Assembly (NCBI GenBank): GCA_963693315.1
Contig: OY856187.1
Coordinates: 40,971,242-41,035,241, forward strand
Reading direction: 5' to 3'
From: Diogma glabrata
Taxonomy: Eukaryota > Arthropoda > Insecta > Diptera > Cylindrotomidae
Length of the DNA stretch: 64,000 bases
Shown here: one piece after another, positions 36,830-50,384 of the stretch
Position numbering within the stretch: position 1 is the first letter of the stretch
How the letters are laid out: each line of letters opens with the position of its first letter
Notes under the pieces: generated by a model
Seen by the model: only the letters and a program-made list of their open reading frames with translations
Database searches by the model: none
Told to the model about the DNA's origin: nothing
Made by a program: the position numbers and the translations under genes

Positions 36830-38240
36830 AAATGAAAGCACAATTACAAATAGAATTTCACAAAAAAAGTTTAAACATAAAACTTTAAAAGTATAAACAC
36901 AAATTTTTGTCTGCATTCACTTAAAAAGCGAGCCAATAAGAAAATTAATAAAAAAAAACAATAGCTTAAAGAAAAGAGATTATTTTTGTTTGTTTTATTT
37001 TTTTTTTTTCAAGAAAAAAGAAAATACAATTTAATTATTATAGAAATAAAATTAATCTGCATTTTCGCAATAAATGGAATGCTAATTAGGAGCAACGTTA
37101 AATTTTGAATTATTGTTGCTTTTCTTTTAATATTTCCGTCCTTGCAAGTTTTATGATGTGAAGACAAAATATGTGCTTTTATTATATTTTAAAATATTCA
37201 TGAATGAACATTATAATTATATTTCAACTTTCTTAAATTTGAAAATCTTTTGAGAATATAATAATTGTATTTGATAAGGCAAAAGTAATAAAATAATAGA
37301 TGAACATTATGAACTTCATCTGCATATGCCTTTGTTGAGATGGGAATAATGAACTTTTTTTTGTAATGTTTGTTTTTGTTTGTATTTGAATTGTATTGTA
37401 TTGTTTTTAACTAACTTAGAGACTGGATCAGAAGGTATTTGAGAATGAGACCTTCACATGCTAGTTGTGTATAGATAAATGCCAGAGGGAAGTATAATAC
37501 CAAATCGCTAGCACTTAGATGTATTCATATAAATGATATTCATAGATATATTTAAAGTAAAAACTATCATTGGACACTGTTTTTGCGTAGAAAAGTAGTA
37601 TAGTAGTAGAATAGAAAGGAGAAGAGAACCAGCTTTCAAAACTACTCATTATTTGGGTATACTGAAATGCCACTATGCAAAACATTCACTTTGACAGAAG
37701 GTCGAGTAGTTATGACACACCAGTAGTGGCCACAATGTTTACTTAATAATACCTGTGACTTACACTAGCGGAAAACCCCTAGCTTTATAGAAAAGATTTA
37801 AGATCTAGCAAAAAACGGAGGAAAAGTAGTAGGAGACAGCATTTATTTTGGTCTGATTAGTCTTTTTTCCAGATGGAGGGAGATGAATTAACTTTAAACC
37901 ATTCACCCATGTTTGAAGCCTTAAAAGTACATGTTGAGATTTATTTAAGGAAATTCAAAGACCGTCTAAATAAGTGACAGTATAAAGGAGTGAGTTTCGG
38001 CTTCAAATCCTGATCAGAGTATTTTCAATATTTTCTTTAAAATCTTCAACAACACACAACACTGCAAATAAGCCTCCATAACCAATGAAACGGAATGATT
38101 TAATGAAATTACAATGGTAAGAAAATTTGGCGACACAAAAAATGGCATAATGAACTTGGTAACACCAGAAGCGTTACAATCATTTAATTTTAATTAAAAA
38201 TAAAATTATGTGATGTAAAATTAAATTCCACAACGATGTA
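36830..38240. other. Non-coding stretch
   Basis: No gene or repeat recognised downstream of the CAP gene. Confidence 0.4.
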
Positions 38241-38242
38241 AT

Positions 38243-39152
38243 GGTACATTATGATGCTAGGACGTAAAGCTAAAGATTTTGGATGCATGTGGAGTTTGCA
38301 AATCGAGGCGCTAGCCGAGATTTGCACCCACATTACGTCCAAAATAGCTTACGTTCGTGCATCATATACTATTTTTTATTCGCCGCAAGCAAAATATTTT
38401 TAAAAAAAATGTTTATTCTAAATTAAAATTATAAATTTGCATAAATTTTGTAATAAAAATATGTGGATAACAACTATTTTAATTGGATATAATGAAATTT
38501 TGAATTTAACAACCCGCTTTGATAAAGATTTCTAGGTTTGTATAGAATTTAAACAAATACAAATGTTTTTACCGTAGCTATGGCGTAGCTATGACAACAA
38601 AATATATGGTTAAAAAGTGACACTTTAAGTCCGCAAATCACAGTAATAAAGTAACACTTTAAAACATAGGCGAATAAAATAGTACATTATGATGCAAGGA
38701 TGTAAAGCTAAAGATTTTGGACGTATGTCCAGTATGTACATTCAGTCCAAAATAGCTTACGTCCGTGCGTCATATACTATTTTTTTTCGCCGCAAGCAAA
38801 GTATTTGAAAAAAATGTTTATTCTAGATAAAAATTATAAATTTTCATAAATTTTGAAATAAAAATATGTTGCACAACACAAGTAACCTTTGACAAAATAT
38901 TTGTTATTTTTTCAAAATATTTGTATAAGTATGACAACAAATAATAACAAATATTTTAATATTATTATGAAATTTTGAATTAAAAGCGTGCCGGGATAAA
39001 AATTTATAAATTTTATAGAAATTTAAACAAATACAAATGTGTTTTACTTTTTTGGACGTAGCTATGACAACAAAATATATGGCTAAAAAGTGACACTTTA
39101 TGACAGCAAATCACAGTAATAAGGGAACACTTTAATATGTAGGCGAATAAAA
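38243..39152. repeat. ~450-bp tandem duplication with internal hairpins
   Basis: Two units start ggtacattatgatgctaggac (38243) and gtacattatgatgcaaggatg (38692). Each opens with an imperfect hairpin (atgatgc..., gtaaagctaaagattttgga pairing with tccaaaatagcttacg...gcatcat) and goes on through ttcgccgcaagcaaa, aatgtttattcta and agtgacacttta. This could be two adjacent MITE insertions. Confidence 0.65.
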
Positions 39153-39167
39153 ATTACATTTTTGTGT

Positions 39168-39232
39168 CAACTGGACTTGTCTCCAACTGGACTTTTCTCC
39201 AACTGGACTTTTCTCAAACTGGACATTTTTCT
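39168..39232. repeat. ~17-bp tandem repeats
   Basis: Four units of the form tccaactggacttttc with small changes. A related word (ctccaaccggaac) occurs at 40275. Confidence 0.75.
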
Positions 39233-39239
39233 CCACTTA

Positions 39240-40665
39240 TTTTTTGTTCGAGTACAAAAAAAAACAAATCTATATTTCTATGCAAAACAAAAATCAAAGT
39301 TTGAATAAGAAATTTATTATTATTTGACAAAAAATGGAAATGATTGTTTGAATTTAGTTTAAAATGTAAATTAATTCATGTTTTAAGGGCGTAAAGTTAG
39401 TCTTTTTTGTTCGAGAGTGAAATTGTCGAAAGCAAAGCTGAAACACTCGAAAGCAAAAATGATAATTTATGCCCAAATTACATACAAGGTTTTTTGTACG
39501 AGTAAGATTTTGTATTATTTGCATAAATTAAAATAAATATATTTACACAAAATAGTACTTAAAATATTTTTTGAGAAAATTGTTTAATCCAAGTAGTTTT
39601 GCTTTTCATATTTATTTTCCTAAATTTCTATAGCAACCAATTTTTTTTTTACATTTCTATATTAATTTATTTAAAATATTTTGTTTTTCAGTTGTATTTG
39701 ATATATCGTAAGGTTAAGTATATTATTGTATTTTGTTAAATATATTTGGAAAAAATCGTTAAATTCAAGTAATTTTTTTCTAAATTTCTTTAGCAACCAA
39801 TTTATTTAATTTTAATTGCATATAAAATTGCAAACAAACAAATAAAATAAATGCTTATAGATTAAACAATTTTTTCAAAATAAAATTTCACAAAACATAT
39901 ATGTCTGTATATATGTGTTTTTTTTTGGAAATACTTGGCCATAATGTATTTTGTTCTCTTGAGTTCGTTTGATGTTGTCAAAAACATTTACGCTTTAGGG
40001 CTTAAAATAGTAATTTTAGGCATTGTTATTTCAATAGGAAAAAAAAGCCTGCTTTATAAACAATTTTTGAATCGTAAAGGTGCATTTTACGGTTTACTCG
40101 TACGAAAATATAATTTATATGTTGAATTTTTTTCAAATTTTATTAAATAATTGATTAAATAACGGTTGGACAAAAAAACTTAATGTTTTACTCGGACTAT
40201 CAGCTATCGCACCACAATCTTTTTGCTGGCCCCAAAATCTATCATTTTTTATCCTATTGAAACAAATAACTATTTTCTCCAACCGGAACAAAAATTACAA
40301 TTTTTGTTATGGTGTATATTACAAAAAACATGTTATTTGTGTATTGCTTTGTCAATGATAATAATTTTTTGTCTTAGGAAAACAATAATTTTTTGTCCTA
40401 GGACAAAAAATAAACAAATCTACATGTCTATGCAAAACAAAAAATCAAAGTTTGCATAGGAAATTTATAATTTTTTGAAAATAAAAAATGAAATGATTGC
40501 TTGGATTTCGTTGCGATGTAAATTGTAGACGTTTAAGAAAAGCTGTCATAATAAATTTCATACATTTTGTTGAGTAAAACTTAAATAAAGTTTTTCAGAA
40601 ATTGTTTCGATTCCTGGACTTTTTGCAGTAAAGTTGATTATGGTTGTGTTTACTTATTGATATTC
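39240..40665. other. AT-rich non-coding stretch
   Basis: Repeats a few words within itself (catatttattttcctaaattt and similar; tagcaaccaattt at about 39633 and 39792; caaatctacatgtctatgcaaaac). No gene. Confidence 0.4.
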
Positions 40666-40670
40666 ATTGA

Positions 40671-41495
40671 AAATATGAAGGGGCTAAAATATCACAGCTC
40701 TGAGATATCAGGACTTCGGTTTGGTTAAGGATTTTGATATAGTTTTCGGCATAAAACTTTTATGAGGACATTATTTTAAGTTATCGGCAGTGATGTATAT
40801 TAAATTTAAAAGTCTTTGTAAAAATACAAGTACGTCATCTCTGTTTAGAAATTTATTACAAAACTAACACGGAACATCAGTTCGTTGCCAGAAAATTATA
40901 ACAGAAATTATAACAGAAAATAAAATTATAACAATATCAAAAATTAAAACTTTTTCCAATATTCTTAAAATATTGCAAAAATTATAACAAAATCAAAAAT
41001 ACAAACTTTTTTCAAAACTCTAAAAATATTCCAAAAATTATTACAAAATTAAAGATTGAAATTTTTTCCATATCAAAAAACTTTTTCTAAAATTCTAAAA
41101 GTATCGCAAAAATTATATCAAAATCAAAAATTTCTAAGTCCAATTCCATGCTCGATTAAATTTCATGTCATACAAATAATTAATTTCATTTTTTTCCAAA
41201 ATATTGGTTAAAAAAATTAAAATCATTCTTATGTTTTGACAATATTTTTTTGACAAACTTATAACGCAATAATCTAGTTTTTGGCCTCACATACAAATCC
41301 CGACCATCAAGATTTCTCGAAATTCAATGTTCCTAGTCGTAATCACTTAAAATGAACGTTTTCAAGCAAAAAATATGCAAATTTCCTTGTTTTGACACAC
41401 TTGACGAATTTTTTGACACACTTCCGGTACAGATATCAAACACATCGTCCTTTCGGCTCTTTCCATTGAGTAAACCTATTTTTCGAAATAAAATT
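40671..41495 (-). mobile_element. GTCY-family element, copy F (one end missing)
   Basis: Starts atatgaaggggctaaaat, catatcacagctctgagat-like palindrome, acttcggtttgg. It has a short tandem section (40930-41120) and the gacacacttccggtacag and gagtaaacctattttt blocks, then stops before the tetranucleotide block and terminal hairpin. Confidence 0.7.
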
Positions 41496-41610
41496 TTTTG
41501 ATATAATTAACACTGTTTGCCGTTGGCACTTGGTGTAAGTTTTCAAATAACATAATGTCAATCTCTTGTTACTTTACGCAAATAACATATTTAATAAGTT
41601 TAATAGAAAA

Positions 41611-43472
41611 AATATAGAGTGGCTGAAATCTCAAGACTCTGAGATATGAAGACTTTGATCTGGATTAAGAATTTTGATATAGTTTTCGGCAAAAAACTTT
41701 TATGAGGACATGGTTTTTAGTTTTGGGCAGCGATGTATATCAAACATAACTTTTTGTTAAAGTACATGTATTTTTTTTTTATCCTTGTTTAGATATGTAT
41801 TACAAAACTAACACGAAACATCAATACGTTGTCGGAAAATTATAACAGATCATATATTAACATAATTTAGTGAAAAGATTATACAATCAGCAAACTACTC
41901 AAAAACCCCTCCATTTAGCGTTTCGAGAAAATATTACAAAATCACAAATTCATATTTCTTTCAAAATTGCAAAAATATTGTAAAAATTAAATAAAATCAA
42001 ACTTTTTTCAAAAATTAAAAATATTCCAAAAATTAGAATAAAATCAAATATTAAAACTTTTTCTAAATTCCAATAATATTCCAAAAATTCTTACAAAATT
42101 TAAACTTTTCCAAAATTCTTAAAATAGTGCAAAAATTATTACAAAATCAAAAATTGAAACTTTTTTCAAAATTCCAAAAATTATAATAAAATCAAAAACT
42201 AAAAATTTTTCAAAATTCTAAAAACAGTCCAAAAATTCTTACAAAATCAAAACATGAAACTTTTTTCAAACTTCTAAATATATATGTATAAAATTCAAAA
42301 ATTCCATTTTCTTTTAAATTCCTAAAAATATTGCAAAAATTATAACAAAATCAAGAATTGAAACTTTTTTCAAAAGTCCAAAAATATTCCAAAAATTAGA
42401 ATAAAATCAAATATTGAAACTTTTTCTAAATTCCAATAATATTTTAAAAATTCTTAAAAATTCAAACTTTTTCCAAAATTCTAAAAATATTGCAAAAATT
42501 ATTACAAAATCAAAAATTGAAAATTTTCTCAAAATTCCAAAAATTATAATAAAATCAAAAATTTTTCAAAATTCTAAAAATATTCCAAAAATTCTTACAA
42601 AATCAAAAATTAAAACTATTTCCAAAATTCTAAAAATATTGCAAAAATATTACAAAATCAAAAATACAAACTTTTTTCAAAATTCCAAAAATATTTCAAA
42701 AACTATAACAAGTTCAAGAATTTCTATGTCGAATTTCATTTTCAATAACATTTATGTCATAAAAACAGCTGCATTTTTTTATTCCAAAAAATTGGCTAAA
42801 AAAATAAATGAAATCATTTTTTGACACACTTGACATTATTTTTTTGACAAACTTATGATGCCATAATTCTCTATAACAATAATAAAATTTCATGTCATAC
42901 AAACTATTAATTTGATTTTTTCTATAAAAATTGGGTAAAAAATAAATAAAAACCTTTCTTTTGACTCACTTGACAACATTTTTTTGACAAACTTAGAATG
43001 CAATAATCTAGTTTTTGATCTTACATACAAATCCCTACCATCAAGATTTCTCCAAATTTAATGTTCCTACTCGTAATCACTTAAAATGAACGTTTTTAAG
43101 CCAAAATATGAAAATTTGCTGTTTTGACACACTTAATGATTTTTTTGACACACTTCCGGTACAGTTATCGAACACAGCGTCCCTTCGGACCTGTCCCTTG
43201 AGTAAACCTATTTTTAGAAAAATGGGTTAAAATTTTTAGAAAAATTTTGAAATCCCTCCAGCGGTTTTCCTTGCAGCGTAGGTAATGACAGACGGACGGC
43301 CGGCCGGCCAGCCGACAGACAGACATACATTTTTTTTTTTGCTTTTTTAGAATCAGTAGGTCCCAAAAAGTCGAGAAATAAAAGTGGGGGTAAGAATTTC
43401 AAAAAAAGTGGGGGTAAGAATTTCACTTTTGGCTCATGAATGTAATACTTAGGTCTTTCAGACCGAAGTAAT
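41611..43472 (-). mobile_element. GTCY-family element, copy G (full length, expanded array)
   Basis: Start tatagagtggctgaaatctc; end ggtctttcagaccgaagtaa. The ~55-bp AT-rich array runs from about 41920 to 42720, longer than in copies C and E, and yields the spurious 136-codon ORF at 42414. The tetranucleotide block at 43285-43325 (gacagacggacggccggccg, then gccgacagacagacataca) is the longest in the window. Confidence 0.8.
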
Positions 43473-43489
43473 TAAAGAAAACAAAGTTA

Positions 43490-44560
43490 AGTACTGTTTC
43501 CAATATTTCTGCATACCAACTTCCGGTTTGTCACTTCGCTAAAAAGTTTTTTTGCTGTTTATCCCTATACTGTAGTCTACAATTACTAATCGATTTTCAT
43601 GAAATGTTGGTAAAAGCTTTCAAGTATAAGAAAATAAGAAAAATTTTGATTACACTTTGGAAAAAATGCAAATATAATATGTATGGCAAGGAACTGATTA
43701 GCTTTTGAGCGATAGTGATCAAAGTGGTGGGGGTCCACCGAGCACCTGTTTCTTGCAAGCTCAATAACATCTGTACCTGGTAATCGAAATGAATGAAACT
43801 TGGTACATAAGCATTTATTACGGTTCACAACAGTTCTGCATCCCAACTTCCGGTTTATCACTTCCTGTAAAAAAAACTTTTTCTGTAATCTTTTGAAGCT
43901 TGTTTAGTGTTTTTTAACCAACTACAGCCTACAACAATGTAGTAATTATGATGAAACTTACGAAAAAGGTTTCAATTAGTAAGTGAAGATAATTATTATC
44001 TTTTAAGAGATATTGATCAATGTGGCGGGGTCTAACATACAACAGTTGACTTTTCACACTTTGTTTTTAAAGTTTGTTGGGAGCATACAGACTTCATTCA
44101 TTAATCAATTTTAATGACACTTTGAAAAAGATGGAAAATTAAATTACAAAGAACTGATTAGTTTTTGGATAATGAGATTGATTGGGATAAGTGGTGGAGG
44201 GCCTCCCGAACACCTGTTTATTGTATCACTATTTTTCAATATTTGTTTGAAGGATAGAACATTCGTTCGTGAATGAATTTTGATGACACTTTGGAAAAAG
44301 ATGCAAATATCTTTGGGAAGAAACTGATTAGTTTTTCAGCGATAGTGAACAAAGGGTACCCCCGAGAACCTTGTTTTTAAAGCGCAATAACATCTGTACC
44401 TGATAATCGAATTGGATGAAACTTGGTGCATGAGCATATAATACGGTTCACAACAGTTCTGCATCCCAACTTCCGGTTTTTCACTTCCGATAACATTTTT
44501 TTTTTACTTTTTCTCGTGCTACAGCATTTATGTTAGATGGTATACTACAGCTTTCTATAA
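43490..44560. repeat. Degenerate tandem repeat, ~3 units
   Basis: Units are marked by aacttccggtttgtcacttc (43510), aacttccggtttatcacttcc (43846) and aacttccggtttttcacttcc (44466). Two also share aacatctgtacctg.taatcga and acggttcacaacagttctgc. gatagtgatcaaagtggtggg and related lines recur at 43711, 44010, 44170 and 44340. Non-coding. Confidence 0.65.
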
Positions 44561-47500
44561 TATTGATATAATCAGAACTACGTGAAATCTATAACATTGG
44601 TTAGCCATTAATTAATGTTTTTTATGCATATTAGCTCACTATATCTCCTGACCATTTTGTTTCCAGAGCTGTGAAGAAGTTAGCCTATGCATCAACGTCG
44701 CAATATTATCACGTTGTCTCGAACGAACATTAGGATTGTGTGTAGAATTTTGATTATTTTCAAAAGCATTGGATTGTACCATATACCTTGGTACCATATA
44801 CCTTATGTTAGTCACATAAAATTTTGTATCCGTGACTAATAGTTTATCCTCTTGGTTTTAAAATTAAATCAAGGATCCATAAACCAAAAATTTGAAAAAT
44901 CATTCCACGTATGCTAAATAAAATCAAGATCCTAGAACAAAGAATCCTTAGGATTGAGAAAAAAATTGTCATCTCATTAAACCGGATTTCGTAAATTAAG
45001 CTAATCTTCATCTCCTTATTTTCTTTGTTACAACTTCAGTTTTTTATAGTTTATTGCTAACAGTACAAAAAAATGATCTCATTACAAGCAATTTATTTCG
45101 TTTGCGTCGTCGTTTTTGTATATCTAAACAAAATTTTTTTTGTGTAGTTTTTGTTTAATGATAACATTAAGGAATACATGTACATCATTTGTTGGAGTTT
45201 TTTTAATTTAGTGTTTCCTTCGTATAATTGCGTTTGTTTTTTTAATTAATATATCCTTTTGTTATTGTTTCGAAGATATATAGAACCGGAAAATAACAGA
45301 TAATTGTTTTTATATCTTATTAGAAGTGAAAGTTGTATTCCCAGATAGAAATAAAATGCAGAATTGTAATTACAGTAACAAAACCATTAATTATAGCATT
45401 AGCTCGATTTTCAAACCCATATTTGTCTGGTTTGTTTTTTCTATTAAAGTAGAGGGATAAGAGATTTAAAATGTAATTTAACAAAAACATTGTGGTTTTT
45501 GTTGATTCTGTTGCAATTTGTTCTCTATCGTGTGAATAATCTTCCGAAATGATTTATGGTATCTAAATTAAATCGAAATATAATCAACAAATAATTTAAA
45601 TCTATTTACTTTCCAGAACATCCAGAGCTTTCAATTTATCAACTTCACTGTACAGAAGTGAACTTCAAAACAATATAATCCGGATATTAGAAAACAATCA
45701 ATTCGAACGTAAATTTAAAACTAGTAACGTTTATTTAATGTTGATTAAAATTACTTTTCATATCAATATCGACTGATTGTAAACTAAACTGATTTCGATT
45801 AGGATAAAACGTTTTGTTTGTTATTTTCTGTAATGAATCATTAAAAAGATAGGTAAAATAAAATTGATGAATGAATTCATTTCAAATCCACGATTTACCA
45901 TTTTTTGGATATGATTGTAATTATTAAAATGTATAAAAAATATTTTGAATGAAATCCTATACAGTAAAGAAATACAAATTATCGTTTATTGAGCTCCAGA
46001 ATAATTTGTGATATTATGCAATCATTTTATCTTGAATCTCTATTTTTGAACATACTTCACACCCAATTACAAAACCTTCGAAAATGATTTTCACCTGTTT
46101 AGTGTTTTTTTATTAAATGCTAAAAAAATAATTCAAACAAATTTTTGTTTAGCAGCTTCATTTTCTTCAAATAAATATTCTAAATAGATGCTAGATGCTA
46201 TAGAAATAAAAAATTAAGAATATCATTTGAGAAATTTGCACCTGTCAGTAACACAATTATCGTTTCGACAATTCAGGTGAAAAATTATTCAGAGAAGTTT
46301 ATTGAAAACATTAATCAAATTTTCGTATTTATGAACAAACACAAATAAAAGGAAAATATCCTCTTTGCTTGAATCGATGAATTGATTTGTTTGTCATCGT
46401 TTTTATTATTTAATGCTTTTGTACCAAAATTATCCTATTATTTTTTTAAAAATTACGAACAATTTGTTTGAAAAAGCTTAGATGAGATTTAAGCGTTAAA
46501 TTTAGTTAATTATTGTTGTGGTAGCAAAAAATAAAAGAACATCAACTTTCAGTATGTTTAATTTTTTTCAACCAGACAAGACTGACTTGAATAAATAAAA
46601 AATTTCGTTGTCAGACTGGTAGATCCAAAAGTACAAAAATTTTACACATATACCAAAATCCAATTTTACAAATCTACATGGAGGGATATGCGATTATACA
46701 AAAATTTGTCTTGAATTTTACTATCAATATCAATATGAATTTAATTTTTTGAAATTTTTAAGAACTAAAATTAAAATTTATAAGTTTTGGTTCCACACCA
46801 TATGTGCTTCTGGAAAAAGTAATTTCTTTTGTATATCCATAATTTGGGATTAACAATGAAAAACGATTTATGGTGGAAGTAAGGCGAGAAAACATTCCAT
46901 TATTAACACATTTTTGACATTTTTGTAACAGTTTTATTTTATTACAACTTAAAAGGGTTCTTCCTTCTTCTTATCAAAAGCCGTTAAATTCAGATACACC
47001 AGATTTGATATTTTTTATTTATCAAAACCAAATTTTATGTAAATACAAAATATTCATTGTTTTTGTTTATTTGCTTGTGTCTCTTTATCCTCTTTTGTTA
47101 AACTGTTTTATTAGCGCTTTTTTGGTGCTAAAGTACCACAAGTACCCTAAAATAAATTTATTTGGGTTAAGATTTTATAAAATGTGTTGTTATTTTTTTG
47201 TGTTGCTATGGATTAAAACATTATGGTGTATTTTTTCAAGAGAGCTTTATAAAAGCTTGAGATATAAAAAAAAGAACATCGATTAATGAAAAGGCATCTA
47301 AGCAAAAACCAAGTGGGATTTTTTTGGAAAATTTGAAGAAGAAAAAGGTGATTATGAAATTAAGAAGACTTAAACGATTTTTGATGATGGAATATAATTT
47401 TTGGGTCGAGATTTTATATAATTTGAACATTTTCGGATAGTGAGCAATGAGATTAATTTGAAGGTGTTTTATTACTTATTTCTGTGAAACAACTCAAGCT

Positions 47501-47570
47501 ATGTTTAATAAATAAAATATGAATGAGATTACGTTTTATTTATATACAATGTTAAGTTTTATTAAACTTT
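44561..47570. other. AT-rich non-coding stretch
   Basis: No gene or family recognised. The 93-codon hydrophobic ORF at 47005 and the minus-strand 47236 ORF have AT-driven composition and no domain. Confidence 0.4.
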
Positions 47571-48312
47571 CTTTTTTTGAAATAAAATATGTTGTGTAGT
47601 AGGAATTACAATATCTGTAATACATAATAACACATAAAAACCTTTTAAGACCAAGAACCCACAACAACATGAGTTCAAAGTGCGTAAATCTTTGTTTTTT
47701 TTGTTTTTTTTTTATAATTTTTTAAAGACAACTAAACAATAAAACTTACCAAAAATAAAAAATGACATAGCCCAATATTTCATGTAGGGCTCGTATACTC
47801 GGGTATTGGATAATCGGGTACCCGGGTATTTGGCCAAAAATGTTACTACTCGAATATCCGGGTAATAGCTTCGAGTACCCGGGTATTACAAAAACAAAAT
47901 TCTTATGACGCTCACTGCCGCTTTTCCTGATTTGTCCAAAAATACTTTCAAAAAATATATGTTTCAGAAAATGAATGAACCTAGATCTTTTAGAAATACT
48001 TCTATGACCTTAAAATGTAGATCCTTGAGAGACTCCTGAGTACTCCCACACAAACGACAATACATTTATTTTCCGATTGTTTGATTTCCATTATTTTTAT
48101 AATTAAAATGTTTTAACTAACTTAACTTTAACTTAATTTAACTAAAATAACTACGTACTAAAAAAAAATAAACGAGATTAGTACACCTCTTTCTCGTGAA
48201 CTATATAAAAATTTGAAAAACGAAGTTGATGGACGTCGACAAAAGGATAAAATAATATTAATACCATGATATTTTTCCAAAAGGCAATGGGTTTTTAAGC
48301 TAAGCAACAAAA

Positions 48313-48726
48313 ATGTCTACAAAGCAGCTTGCTCATCAATTATTATTACGTCTATACTCGAATGAAAACAACATCGTAGTTGCAGATCAAAGCTCAAGTT
48401 ATTCTGATGGAGAGTGGGAACAAACATCAGTATATAATGAGCTACTGCATTGTCTTTCATCATATATAACTAAAATCAAAGAAAAAAGCGAAAATTTAAA
48501 TGTTGAGCAATCCCATCGATTTATGGAGACAAATGGAGGTAAGCTAAACCAAATGTTAGATAATCTGTACGCTTCATTGCTTACTATAAATCCTACATCA
48601 ACGGCATACGAACGGGTGTTTTCAGTAGCCGACAATATAATAACCAAAATTCGCAGTTCGTTAGCTCCTTCCACACTCAATGGCTTAATATTTTTAAAAT
48701 ACTATTTCATAAACAAAAAGTTATAG
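48313..48726 (+). pseudogene. hAT transposase C-terminal remnant
   Basis: 137 codons. Residues 85-135 carry the hAT C-terminal dimerisation signature: a conserved Leu/Ala-Ser segment, INPTSTAYERVFSVADN, then IRSSLAPSTLNGLIFLKYYF. In intact proteins this lies at the end of a ~600-residue transposase and dimerises it. The DDE catalytic core and BED zinc finger are absent. The Met may be an internal residue rather than a start. Inactive as a transposase; it could still dimerise with a full-length relative. Confidence 0.85.
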
Positions 48727-48747
48727 TAAATGTTATATTATTATAAT

Positions 48748-49344
48748 AGACTAAGAGCCCGCGACGGCCAGACCTTCGTTATTTTATAAAAGCTGAAAGT
48801 TTCTCTTCGCATACCTCCTACTCAGGTAGGAACGATTAGCGATATATGAAGTTTGGATCATGGATGCTTTGGCAGGGAGCAGGTAATAAAGGGGTCTCCA
48901 AAGTTTCGTGAAAGTATAACAGGTAATTATTTTATATATGCTTCGGGATAGTATTAGAAGTCACGTCACCCATTGCCAGACACTTACTATATTGGCAACC
49001 CCATGCAAAACATCCTTAAACTTCATCAATTTGTTAAAATTTAAGGGTGTCTGGCAGGGGGTTACCACGATAGTAAGTGTCTGGCAATGGGTGACGTGAC
49101 TTCTAATACTATCCCGAAGAATATATAAAAAAATTGCCTTTTATACTTTCACGAAACTTTGGAGGCCCCTTTGTTACCTGCTCCCTGCCAAAGCCACCAT
49201 GATCCAAACTTCATATGTCTCATATGTATATCATATATCATATGTATCCAAACTTCATATGTCTCATAACTTCATATGTATGCGCAGAAAAACTTTCAGC
49301 TTTTATAAAATAATGAAGGTCTGGCCGTCGCGGGCTCTTGCTCT
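48748..49344. mobile_element. 597-bp fold-back element, copy 2 (inside the hAT)
   Basis: Same family as 24221-24782: agactaagagcccgcgacgg at the left, gtcgcgggctcttgctct at the right, arms of ~270 bp around a ttaagggtgtctggcaggg centre. The right arm has a local duplication of an acttcatatgtctcata word (49208-49280). Clear target duplication not resolved. Confidence 0.85.
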
Positions 49345-50194
49345 ATAAAATTTGATTTCATTTAACGTTTAACATATTTTTTAGAATTAAATTAATTGAA
49401 TTAAATAAATACAATTATTAATTGAATTAAATATCTACAAATGAACTATTGAAAATTTGTTTTGTTTTAATTATCCAATACCCGGGTTACCCGGGTACCC
49501 GGGTATTTGAGTAAAATAAGTACTCGATACCCGGATACTTAATGTTCGAATATTTTACGACCCCTAATTTCATGTAAGGATAGAGAAAATAAAAATAAAA
49601 TATGAGCTAAAAACCAAATTTCTTTTGAAAGTTTACAGAAACAAAACGAGAATGGGGTTGCCTACAATCTAGCTAGAAGCATATTCCATGATCATGTGAT
49701 ACACTGTCTTCCTTAATAACTAAATTCCATCAAATTCCGTAGTTATTTGAAGGGCTGGTTCTTCGAGCAAGCAATAACGTGCCATCATTAACGAATAATT
49801 AATAGTTAAGACTGAGAGTACTACCGTTGACTGAATAGAGTTCATCCACCAGCACCACTAAAATATCACATTGGTTATTGATATCTCACCGAGGTTGCCA
49901 GTGGTATGTGATATCTCACGTGAGCTAGTATGTCAATAGTAGGGACTGTAGTAAACAAGGGATTATCACACCCGTATATCAAAGATAAAAGATATTTACA
50001 AATCAACAAAACCTGATCCCTGATCATTGAACAAATAATTTGTAAGCGAGATTAAAAAAAAAAAAAAAGAAAAAAAATAATAGTAATCAAAAAATTGTAC
50101 TATTTTAGTAGTTTCATTAAGTAATATTTTCCTACATGAATTGTAAATTTTTTGGAAAATAAAATATATAAAAAAAATGCAAAATATAAAGAAG

Positions 50195-50345
50195 ATTTAT
50201 TTTTAAACAAAATGTGTTGTGTAATAAAAGTATGTGTCATAACAACACATAAACAAATTTTAAGATTCATGTACCACAACAACATGCGTTCTGAGTTGCT
50301 GGAAGACGCAATTTGTATGTTTTTTTTAAAGAATAAATACATACT
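50195..50345 (-). mobile_element. 3' end fragment of Jockey-like LINE
   Basis: On the plus strand: aaaatgtgttgtgtaataaa, caacaacacataaac, accacaacaacatgcgttctgag; this is the complement of the family 3' UTR and last codons. About 150 bp only. Confidence 0.7.
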
Positions 50346-50384
50346 TCTATACATTTTTATGGGGAATAAAAAGATTAAAATTAT

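Larger units (their letters stand above)
47785..49566 (+). mobile_element. hAT-superfamily DNA transposon, internally deleted
   Basis: A perfect 8-bp target duplication atttcatg lies at 47777-47784 and 49567-49574. The ends tagggctcgta and (complement) taggggtcgta match at 10 of 11 bases. Many subterminal copies of cccgggta or its complement lie within ~110 bp of both ends, as is usual for transposase binding arrays. A 137-codon remnant with the hAT dimerisation domain is inside. At 1.78 kb it is a deletion derivative, further interrupted by a fold-back element. Confidence 0.9.
47571..50000 (-). mobile_element. Internally deleted Jockey-like LINE derivative (host of the hAT)
   Basis: On the minus strand: the 5' region (about 50000-49567, with agatatcac, gatggcacgttattgcttgc) continues at 47784-47725 with tattgtttagttgtcttt. 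It then jumps straight to the family 3' end at 47690-47580 (aaggtttttatgtgttatta, tcctactacacaacata). The whole ORF2 is missing. The hAT at 47785-49566 splits it. The same 5'-to-3' join may exist at 960-1960. Confidence 0.65.

Noticed and set aside
39168..39232. CRISPR-like short regular repeats
   Set aside because: The 17-bp units are contiguous, without spacers, in a eukaryotic context.
42414..42824. 136-codon Lys/Ile/Asn-rich ORF
   Set aside because: Translation of the ~55-bp AT-rich array of GTCY copy G.
47005..47286. 93-codon hydrophobic ORF that looks like a membrane protein
   Set aside because: Phe/Tyr/Leu-rich composition follows from T-rich DNA; no start context, domain or related copy.
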